DNA from: Holosporales bacterium
Lineage (GTDB): Bacteria > Pseudomonadota > Alphaproteobacteria > Caedimonadales > UBA9215
Assembly: GCA_003503995.1 (NCBI GenBank)
Contig: DOCA01000086.1
Coordinates: forward strand, 5,810 to 12,482
Direction: 5' to 3'
Length of the DNA stretch: 6,673 nt
Shown one piece after another: positions 1 through 5,858 of this stretch. Under the pieces are notes generated by a model, which saw nothing but the letters and a program-made list of their open reading frames with translations, made no database searches and had not been told where the DNA came from. Position 1 is the first letter of the stretch, and each line of letters starts with the position of its first letter. The translations under genes were made by a program, and so were the position numbers.

Positions 1-1
1 C

Positions 2-74
2 TTAGGAGCGCAGGAACAAACGGTTAGTGCAAAGATAATTTACTATATACTTCATCGTTTAAGAACGCAGGAAC
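2..74. repeat. Two diverged copies of a short direct repeat, 57 bp apart
   Basis: Positions 2-17 and 59-74 match at 14 of 16 bases and share the perfect core CGCAGGAAC (9-17 and 66-74). An AT-rich TATATA stretch follows each core at about the same distance (44-49 and 101-106), so the repeat unit may be about 57 bp and heavily diverged between the two anchors. A weaker third echo, GCAGAGGTAC followed by TATATA, lies at 119-134 but is compressed. The role is unknown. It could be remnant tandem duplication, part of an upstream gene's end, or a protein-binding region in front of uvrC. Confidence 0.45.
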
Positions 75-94
75 GACGTCTGGGATTTTATTGA
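2..94 (+). other. Possible 3' tail of an upstream reading frame (uncertain)
   Basis: An open frame enters from the left edge and reads about 30 codons, beginning LGAQEQTVSAKIIYY, to a TGA stop at 92-94. No domain is recognisable in so short a piece. It could be the C-terminus of a gene lying mostly outside the window, or chance openness. The two copies of the short repeat in this stretch are offset by 57 bp, a multiple of three, so they would stay in this frame and be read as related peptides (GAQEQ and RTQER). That is compatible with coding but does not prove it. No other feature in 1-145 suggests a gene on either strand. Confidence 0.2.
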
Positions 95-145
95 ATCGAT
101 TATATAAAAGAGCCTTTTGCAGAGGTACTATATATAAAACTTTTC

Positions 146-154
146 TGTTACAAT
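146..154 (+). promoter_or_regulatory. Probable extended -10 promoter of uvrC
   Basis: TGTTACAAT combines the extended -10 dinucleotide (TG, one base, then the hexamer) with TACAAT, five of six matches to TATAAT. No convincing -35 box lies 16-18 bp upstream, which is tolerated for extended -10 promoters. The hexamer ends 7 bp before the uvrC ATG, so transcription would begin at or one base before the start codon. No Shine-Dalgarno sequence precedes that ATG, which agrees with a leaderless message. Confidence 0.5.
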
Positions 155-161
155 ATTTCCC

Positions 162-2018
162 ATGACAAAAGTGAATCCTTCTACCTCCTTAGCTATTGGT
201 GCGCAAACCATTAAGAGCTATGTCAAAACCCTGCCTGATAAGCCAGGGGTTTATCGCATGCTGAATGCAAAACAAAAGGTGCTCTATGTTGGTAAAGCGC
301 TCAGCTTAAAAAAACGCGTGAGCAATTACACTCTTCCCAATAAGCTTCCTCTTCGCCTTCAACGGATGATTTCTGAAACCACTCGCATGGAATTTGTGAT
401 TACACCTTCAGAAGTTGAAGCCTTATTATTGGAAGCCAATCTCATCAAGCAATATGATCCTCCCTATAATATGCGCCTTAAAGATGATAAATTTTTTGCG
501 TATATTCACCTCTCTGATCACCCTTGGCCTAGGCTCTCAAAATACAGAGGTGATCGCAAAGAAAGCGGGGATTTTTTTGGGCCTTTTGTTTCCTCGGGAG
601 CCATTGACGAAGTCATTATCACTCTTCAAAAGACCTTTAAAGTACGATCTTGTACCAATTCCTATTTCAAGGCTCGAAAAAGGCCTTGCCTGCAATACCA
701 TATTAAACGCTGCAGTGCTCCGTGTGTTTCTAAAATCTCTGAAAACAGCTATCAAGAGTCTATTTCACAAGTCAAAACTATTCTTGTTGGAAAAACGCAA
801 AAGGTTCAAAAAAGCTTAACGGCTTCTATGCTTCAGAAAAGTGCCCAACATAACTATGAACGTGCAGCTCTTCTTCGGGATCAAATAAAAGCCCTCACAA
901 AACTCCAGGCCCATCAAACGGTCAACATTGCAGGTCTTAAAAATGCTGATTTCTTTGCTCTAGCAACCCTCAATGAACAGACTTGCATTCAAGGGTTTTT
1001 CTATCGAAACGGTAGTAACTACGGCACCCATAGTTTTTTTATTCAAGGCACAACGGACCAATCAAGGGAAGATATTTTTGAAGCTTTTCTTCTCCAATTT
1101 TATGTAGGAAAAGAAATTCCGCCTTATGTTTTTACAAATTTCCCCCTTAAAATTCCTCTTTTACAACAAGCTCTTCAGCAAGACCAACCTCACAAAATTA
1201 TCCTTGCGACACCCCAAAGAGGGACAAAAAAAAGTGTCCTTGATATAGCATTTAAAAATGCCAGTGAAGCTTTACAACGCCAACTGCTTTCAAAGAAAAA
1301 AGAGCAAGAGCACCTTGAAAGCCTGTCTAGCATCCTTGATCTTTCCCGTCCCCTCGAACGCATCGAAGTCTATGATAACAGTCACATTCAAGGCACCAAT
1401 GCCATTGGTTCTATGATTGTTTCAGGGCTGCATGGTTTTGAGAAAAAGCACTATCGAAAATTTAATATTAAATCCAAGGAGATAACACCTGGAGATGATT
1501 TTGCCATGATGGCAGAAGTTTTAAAGCGGCGTTTTCAAGGCTCTCTTACCAAAGACAAGGAGCGATCCCCTTTCCCAGATCTTGTCGTTATCGACGGCGG
1601 CAAAGGCCAATTAAGCGCAGCACAAAAAGTCTTCGATGAGTTCAACATTGATATTCCCCTCCTCGCTATTGCTAAAGGTGTAGATCGTAATGCTGGAAAA
1701 GAAACATTTTTTACAAAAAGATCTCCTCAAGGATTTAAATTAGATCAACAGGTTGGAACCCTTCATTACTTGCAACGCCTGCGGGATGAAGCGCACCGAT
1801 TTGCCATTACCTTTCACCGTGCAAAACGTACAAAAGGCCTAAAAAAGTCTCTTTTGGATAATATTGATGGGGTTGGCGCTGCACGCAAGCGTGCGTTATT
1901 ACAACACTTTGGATCAGCTGTGGCTGTAAAATCAGCGAGCATTGAAGACATACAAAATGTTGAAGGAATTAGCAAAAACCTTGCAAAAAAGGTTTATCTT
2001 TCTCTTCATTCCAGTTAG
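162..2018 (+). CDS. uvrC: Excinuclease ABC subunit C (UvrC)
   Basis: UvrC is the nuclease of cytoplasmic nucleotide excision repair. Recruited by UvrB at a lesion, it cuts the damaged strand first on the 3' and then on the 5' side. The 618 residues are about family length and show every expected domain. The GIY-YIG nuclease spans about residues 25-105 (GVY 29-31, YVG 42-44, catalytic E91, N103). Four cysteines C164, C176, C184 and C188 have the spacing of the E. coli [4Fe-4S] ligands C154/C166/C174/C178. The UvrB-binding UVR motif lies at about 219-249. The RNase H-like nuclease carries D405 in YDNSHIQGT, D478 in VVIDGGKGQ and H545 in DEAHRF, the likely 5'-incision triad. Tandem helix-hairpin-helix motifs occupy about 565-615. 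The ATG start gives a typical N-terminus before LPDKPGVYRM; there is no SD, and the promoter abuts the start. pgsA follows after 43 bp, a pairing also seen in E. coli. The gene is intact. Confidence 0.97.
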   Translation: MTKVNPSTSLAIGAQTIKSYVKTLPDKPGVYRMLNAKQKVLYVGKALSLKKRVSNYTLPNKLPLRLQRMISETTRMEFVITPSEVEALLLEANLIKQYDPPYNMRLKDDKFFAYIHLSDHPWPRLSKYRGDRKESGDFFGPFVSSGAIDEVIITLQKTFKVRSCTNSYFKARKRPCLQYHIKRCSAPCVSKISENSYQESISQVKTILVGKTQKVQKSLTASMLQKSAQHNYERAALLRDQIKALTKLQAHQTVNIAGLKNADFFALATLNEQTCIQGFFYRNGSNYGTHSFFIQGTTDQSREDIFEAFLLQFYVGKEIPPYVFTNFPLKIPLLQQALQQDQPHKIILATPQRGTKKSVLDIAFKNASEALQRQLLSKKKEQEHLESLSSILDLSRPLERIEVYDNSHIQGTNAIGSMIVSGLHGFEKKHYRKFNIKSKEITPGDDFAMMAEVLKRRFQGSLTKDKERSPFPDLVVIDGGKGQLSAAQKVFDEFNIDIPLLAIAKGVDRNAGKETFFTKRSPQGFKLDQQVGTLHYLQRLRDEAHRFAITFHRAKRTKGLKKSLLDNIDGVGAARKRALLQHFGSAVAVKSASIEDIQNVEGISKNLAKKVYLSLHSS

Positions 2019-2051
2019 ACTTAGCTATTATCTAATATAGTGATTTAAAAC

Positions 2052-2057
2052 AGGAAA
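2052..2057 (+). promoter_or_regulatory. Ribosome binding site of pgsA
   Basis: AGGAAA lies 4 bp before the GTG at 2062 (AGGA core 6 bp before). It supports the GTG as the true start over the in-frame ATG at 2101, which would remove the conserved N-terminal stretch NILTLMRIGLIP in part. Confidence 0.65.
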
Positions 2058-2061
2058 CACA

Positions 2062-2613
2062 GTGTTTAAAGTTAAAAATATCGCTAACATCCTCACCTTA
2101 ATGCGTATTGGACTTATTCCTGTATTGATCGGGCTTTTTTATATTGAAGCTCCCTTTAGTTTCATCACAGCCTCTATTCTGTTTTTAATTGCCTGCCTCA
2201 CAGACTATTTTGATGGCGTTGTCGCCAGAGCGACCAAACAAGAAAGCGACATTGGTCGTTTCCTCGATCCCTTAGCCGACAAGCTTATTATAGCTGCTGC
2301 TTTGATTATGCTCGCTGGCTTTGGTCGCATTAGCGGTTTAACGCTCATTCCTGCGGTGATTATTTTATGTCGTGAAATCCTAGTTTCAGGATTGCGAGAG
2401 CATCTTTCTACTTTGAACGTTTCTCTTCCTGTCACACACTTATCAAAATGGAAAACCACCATTCAAATGTTTGGTATTGGCTTTTTAATTGTAGGTGACG
2501 CCCTTCCCATTCTTCCCTTTGAGACCGCCGGCCTTTATTGCTTCTGGCTTGCGGGTATCCTGACTCTTATCACGGGTTATGACTATCTACGCAAAAGCCT
2601 AAAGCACATGTAA
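2062..2613 (+). CDS. pgsA: CDP-diacylglycerol--glycerol-3-phosphate 3-phosphatidyltransferase
   Basis: PgsA is an inner-membrane enzyme that transfers the phosphatidyl group of CDP-diacylglycerol to glycerol 3-phosphate. It gives phosphatidylglycerol phosphate and CMP, the committed step to phosphatidylglycerol and cardiolipin. The complete CDP-alcohol phosphotransferase signature D-x2-DG-x2-AR-x8-G-x3-D-x3-D is present: D48, D51, G52, A55, R56, G65, D69 and D73. The N-terminus (NILTLMRIGLIP), REILVSGLRE at about 104-113 and SKWKTTIQM at 128-136 match PgsA rather than other family members such as PssA or Cls. Hydrophobic segments at roughly 15-47, 74-87, 93-110, 135-150 and 157-173 fit a multi-helix membrane protein. 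Its 183 residues are close to the E. coli protein. The start is GTG with a good SD. It lies 43 bp after uvrC and is probably cotranscribed with it; it faces polA convergently with 52 bp between stops. Confidence 0.95.
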   Translation: MFKVKNIANILTLMRIGLIPVLIGLFYIEAPFSFITASILFLIACLTDYFDGVVARATKQESDIGRFLDPLADKLIIAAALIMLAGFGRISGLTLIPAVIILCREILVSGLREHLSTLNVSLPVTHLSKWKTTIQMFGIGFLIVGDALPILPFETAGLYCFWLAGILTLITGYDYLRKSLKHM

Positions 2614-2665
2614 TATAGTCGATTAACTTACTTTTGCACTGACCACAAAATCGTGCCCAAAATTC
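2614..2665. other. Convergent intergenic gap, no clear terminator
   Basis: This 52-bp gap lies between the pgsA and polA stop codons. The only inverted pair visible is GCAC (about 2636-2639) with GTGC (about 2653-2656), separated by 13 bases and without an adjoining T run on either strand. That is too weak to call an intrinsic terminator, so the two transcripts may overlap or end by another mechanism. Confidence 0.5.
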
Positions 2666-5600
2666 CTAATGAGCCTCATCCCAATTATCTCCTATTCCCA
2701 CATCGACAACGAGTGGCACATTAAGGTGAATGATCTTCTCCATGAGACGTTGAATTTTAGGAGCAAGCTCCTTAACCAATTCTTCTTTTATTTCAAAAAT
2801 GAGTTCGTCATGCACTTGCAGTAAAAGTCGTGCAGCGCCTCCTGTAAGTACTTTTCCATTGCAACCATAAGGGCCAACGATGGGACACGTCGATTGAGTT
2901 AATGTAATAATCTGAGGTTCTTGAGGATGCTTTTTTTCTTCCTTTGGCATTCCTAAACTCACGCCCTCGGGAAGGCCAAACAGGTCAAGCTGAGGAATGG
3001 TTTTACTAGGTTCTTCTTTCTCGACGTCGACTCTATGTTGGGGGAAAATTTGCTCAATAGCACTCTCTTTCTCTGCCTCATTATAAGGAGCTAAAAGAGC
3101 CGCAATGCCATTCATCGCACGCTTGATAATATCTGCCGACGAGCCTTGTAAAGGTGCATTGGTTGCTTGGCGTTCAGCAAAAGCGCGACGCATGGGGTTG
3201 GTATCATGAAGGCCTTTGATGTAACAATGGCGCCCCAAAATTGTTTCAATGTGACCTTGCTCTCGGGCAACATTTTTTTGTTTTTCCATATAGCGACGAA
3301 TACCGGGATAACGCTCGTAATAAGTTTCGATATGTTGCGCTGCTTCTTGACGAGAGATATTGAGCTGACGCGCTAAACCAAAAGCACTAATGCCATAAAT
3401 AATTCCAAAGTTAATGGCTTTTGCAGACCGTCTTACCTCGGGAGTCACCTCGTCTAAAGGGATAGAAAAAATATCAGAAGCTGTTGCGGTATGAATATCT
3501 CGTCTTTCTTTAAAAGCTTTTTTAAGGGAATCCATATCTGCCATGTGAGCCAATAAGCGCAACTCGATCTGAGAATAATCCAATGACACAAGCTTGTACC
3601 CTTTTTGTGCCACAAAGGCTTGACGAATTTGCCGCCCTTCTTCTGTTCGAATAGGGATATTTTGCAAGTTCGGGTCAGAGGAAGACAAGCGTCCTGTTGA
3701 AGTGATAGTCAAACCATAGGTGGTATGAACACGCCCCGATGTTCTAGAAATTTCATTGGGCAACGCATCGGAATAAGTACTTTTGAGCTTTGAATAATGG
3801 CGCCACTCTAAAACTTTTTCGGCGATTTCATGACCTTCTTCAGCCAACTTATCCAAGATATCAACGCTTGTGGAAAAAGTGCCTGACTTACTTTTTTTCC
3901 CGCCGGTGAGTCCCAGCTCATCAAAAAGAATTTCGCCTAATTGTTTTGGAGAACCAATGTTAAAATCACGGCCCGCAAGAGCATGAATTTCACCAGACAA
4001 GCGCTCAATATGTTGCGCAAAACTCGCACTCATATTGCTTAAGATTTGAGGATCAACCAACACGCCCTTATGCTCCATCAGGGCCAAAATTTTGACCATA
4101 GGTAAGTCAATAGTATGGTAAACATCATGAGCTTTTTTCTCCAAAAGACGCTGCCTTAAGAGGTGGAATAATCGAAACGTATAGTCAGCATCCTCGGCAG
4201 CATAAGCCGTTGCTTTACCCAACTCAACGTCAGAGAAATTCACATCTTTACGGCCACTTGCTTTTTTCAGTTCCTCCATAAGATCTTTAAATTTAAGCAT
4301 CTCATGATCAAAATAAGTCATGGCCAATTCGTCCAATCCGTGACCATGGGTAGCACCATCACAGCAGTAGGACATAACCATGGTGTCCTCATAACTAGCA
4401 ACTTCGATGCCATAATTCAGCAAAATCCTCATGTCATATTTAAGATTTTGCCCCACAACTTTCACCGCTGGATTTTGCAATAAATCTCTTAATAGACTAA
4501 GAGCTTCTTGAAGATCAACTTGCCCCTCGTCTATTTTTTCACCGTCAACTTGGTGGCCCACAGGAACATAACAAGCTTTACCAATTTCATAACTTAAAGA
4601 AAACCCAACCAGCTCTGCTTTTGTTGGATTCAAAGCCGTTGTTTCCGTATCAAAGGCTACAACACCCGCATCCCGAGCTTCAAAAATCCATTTCTTTAAC
4701 GTTTCTAAATCTTGGATCAAAATATAATCTTGAGGGGCTTTTTGAAGAATCGAAATCAACGAAGCTTCCGTTTTTGAGGGCATTTCTTCTCCTTTAAAAG
4801 GCTGAATAAGGCCACGTTTCAAAAGACGTCCAATGAGGGTATTAAACCCTTGTGCAAATAAAAATTTATGGAGTTTTTCTGGGTCAGGTTGGTGCAAAGC
4901 GAAATCCTGTAAGTTTAGCTCCAAAGGCGCATCCGTTGCCAATGTCACCAACTTTCTTGACATCCGTGCATCGTCTACGTGGTTAATTAAACTCTCACGG
5001 CGCTTGGGTTGCTTGATGGTATGTGCTTGCTCTAAAAGGGTATCCAGATCACCAAATTCATTAATCAAAAGAGCGGCAGTTTTAACGCCAATGCCAGGAA
5101 CCCCCGGAATATTATCGGACGCATCCCCCGCAAGAGATTGAATATCAATCACTTTATCAGGATGAACACCAAATTTCGCCATCACTTCATCATAGCCAAT
5201 AAAAGTGTTTTTCATAGGATCCATCATACGCACGTTGTCGTTTACAAGTTGCATCAGATCCTTATCAGAGCTCACGATCGTAACGTCATTTCCTTGGGCA
5301 ACAGCTTGCTTTGCATAGGTGGCGATAATATCATCGGCCTCATACCCGATGAGTTCGATTTGGGGCAAATTAAAAGCCTCACACGCCTCTCGAAATAAAG
5401 GGAATTGAGGAATTAAATCCTCGGGTGTTTCAGAGCGATTGGCTTTATAATCAGGATAAATATCATGGCGGTAATTTGCTCGAGCACTATCAAAAACCAC
5501 TGCCATATTATCGATGTTATTTGCATCTAAAAGTTTTAAAATAATATTACAGAATCCCAACACAGCCCCAACGGGGGTACCATCTCCCCGTACCAAAGGC

Positions 5601-5782
5601 GGCAAAGCGTGGTAAGCCCTAAAAATAAACCCAGACCCATCAATCAGATAGATATGCTTTCCGCTTGTCTTGGAAGTTATTTGAGCAGCGGCCTCACTAG
5701 CAATTTTAGGTTTTGCTGATTCTGCTGTATCTTTGGAAGGCTTTTCTGAAATCTTTTGGTTTGTTTCTTGAGACTTTTCCAT
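2666..5782 (-). CDS. polA: DNA polymerase I with an ~80-residue palm insertion
   Basis: Pol I fills gaps in excision repair and removes RNA primers. At 1038 residues it is about 110 longer than E. coli Pol I. After a polar extension (1-41), the 5' nuclease spans about 42-330 (D48, D98, YEADD 147-151, SSDKD 171-175, GDASDNIPGVPGIG 219-232). The 3'-5' exonuclease (about 350-550) keeps its residues: D378 and E380 in FDTET, D450 in GQNLKYD, Y527 and D531 in YAAED, so proofreading should work. The polymerase has TGR 696-698, motif A D735 in LDYSQIE, motif B R784/K788/F792/Y796, Q879 and motif C H991-D992-E993. Motif A to Q879 is offset +30 from E. coli numbering but motif C +110, placing about 80 extra residues near 901-980, with QLDLF at 931-935. 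ATG at 5782 is the only usable start: no ATG, GTG or TTG occurs in frame between residue about 28 and the domain. No SD is visible. The gene is intact and transcribed divergently from its right-hand neighbour. Confidence 0.96.
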   Translation of the reverse strand: MEKSQETNQKISEKPSKDTAESAKPKIASEAAAQITSKTSGKHIYLIDGSGFIFRAYHALPPLVRGDGTPVGAVLGFCNIILKLLDANNIDNMAVVFDSARANYRHDIYPDYKANRSETPEDLIPQFPLFREACEAFNLPQIELIGYEADDIIATYAKQAVAQGNDVTIVSSDKDLMQLVNDNVRMMDPMKNTFIGYDEVMAKFGVHPDKVIDIQSLAGDASDNIPGVPGIGVKTAALLINEFGDLDTLLEQAHTIKQPKRRESLINHVDDARMSRKLVTLATDAPLELNLQDFALHQPDPEKLHKFLFAQGFNTLIGRLLKRGLIQPFKGEEMPSKTEASLISILQKAPQDYILIQDLETLKKWIFEARDAGVVAFDTETTALNPTKAELVGFSLSYEIGKACYVPVGHQVDGEKIDEGQVDLQEALSLLRDLLQNPAVKVVGQNLKYDMRILLNYGIEVASYEDTMVMSYCCDGATHGHGLDELAMTYFDHEMLKFKDLMEELKKASGRKDVNFSDVELGKATAYAAEDADYTFRLFHLLRQRLLEKKAHDVYHTIDLPMVKILALMEHKGVLVDPQILSNMSASFAQHIERLSGEIHALAGRDFNIGSPKQLGEILFDELGLTGGKKSKSGTFSTSVDILDKLAEEGHEIAEKVLEWRHYSKLKSTYSDALPNEISRTSGRVHTTYGLTITSTGRLSSSDPNLQNIPIRTEEGRQIRQAFVAQKGYKLVSLDYSQIELRLLAHMADMDSLKKAFKERRDIHTATASDIFSIPLDEVTPEVRRSAKAINFGIIYGISAFGLARQLNISRQEAAQHIETYYERYPGIRRYMEKQKNVAREQGHIETILGRHCYIKGLHDTNPMRRAFAERQATNAPLQGSSADIIKRAMNGIAALLAPYNEAEKESAIEQIFPQHRVDVEKEEPSKTIPQLDLFGLPEGVSLGMPKEEKKHPQEPQIITLTQSTCPIVGPYGCNGKVLTGGAARLLLQVHDELIFEIKEELVKELAPKIQRLMEKIIHLNVPLVVDVGIGDNWDEAH
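2978..2992 (-). other. Candidate sliding-clamp binding motif QLDLF in Pol I
   Basis: Codons 931-935 of polA encode QLDLF in the context IPQLDLFGLPEG. This fits the consensus QL(S/D)LF known for bacterial proteins that dock into the hydrophobic cleft of the beta clamp (DnaN). It is flanked by charged, proline-containing sequence (KEEPSKTIP before, PEGVSLGMPKEEKK after), as expected of an exposed flexible segment. The match is read directly; binding is inferred. Confidence 0.55.
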
Positions 5783-5794
5783 GGAATATAAATA

Positions 5795-5823
5795 CTGACT
5801 TTAATTATGAGACTTGGTATAAG
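5795..5823 (+). promoter_or_regulatory. Probable sigma-70-type promoter of the HAD gene
   Basis: CTGACT at 5795-5800 (four of six to TTGACA, with the TGAC core) and TATAAG at 5818-5823 (five of six to TATAAT) are separated by an ideal 17-bp spacer. Initiation near 5830 would give a leader of about 29 nt carrying the ribosome binding site. Confidence 0.5.
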
Positions 5824-5847
5824 ATAGCATAAAATAAAACTTAAACT

Positions 5848-5853
5848 AGGGAG
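5848..5853 (+). promoter_or_regulatory. Ribosome binding site of the HAD gene
   Basis: AGGGAG lies 5 bp before the ATG at 5859. It is the strongest Shine-Dalgarno match in the window and fixes the start of the downstream partial gene. Confidence 0.75.
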
Positions 5854-5858
5854 CTAAC

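Larger units (their letters stand above)
5783..5858. promoter_or_regulatory. Divergent promoter region between polA and the HAD gene
   Basis: These 76 AT-rich base pairs must hold the start signals for both genes. The rightward promoter is identifiable and described separately. On the minus strand no good -35/-10 pair is visible. TATTTA (5789-5794, read on the minus strand) lies 6 bp before the polA ATG and could give a leaderless message; CATAAT (5804-5809, minus) is an alternative. Any promoters used by the two genes overlap physically, so they may compete. Confidence 0.5.

Noticed and set aside
24..57. Short minus-strand ORF in the left intergenic region
   Set aside because: A 17-codon frame reading MKYIVNYLCTNRLFLRS has no ribosome binding site or recognisable family and is within chance expectation for AT-rich DNA.
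63..74. SOS (LexA) box upstream of uvrC
   Set aside because: The GAAC direct repeat has a 4-bp spacer, whereas the alphaproteobacterial LexA site needs 7 bp. No GTTC-N7-GTTC or E. coli-type CTG-N10-CAG site was seen in front of uvrC.
415..819. 134-codon open frame overlapping uvrC in another frame
   Set aside because: It lies wholly within the well-conserved uvrC coding sequence, has no domain and no ribosome binding site. Other overlapping frames within uvrC, pgsA, polA and the HAD gene (537-755, 2205-2462, 3167-3376, 4833-5141, 5138-5398, 5846-6046) were dropped for the same reason.
2015..2041. Separate promoter for pgsA in the uvrC-pgsA gap
   Set aside because: TTAGAC and TATAGT can be paired but the spacer is only 15 bp and both boxes are imperfect; cotranscription with uvrC is simpler.
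2636..2656. Intrinsic terminator between pgsA and polA
   Set aside because: Only a 4-bp GCAC/GTGC pair with a 13-base loop and no T run on either strand.
2843..3082. Intein or mobile insertion within polA
   Set aside because: The insert is about 80 residues, too short for an intein, and lacks the splice-junction pattern (Cys/Ser at the start, His-Asn before Cys/Ser/Thr at the end). No terminal inverted repeats or target duplication were seen.
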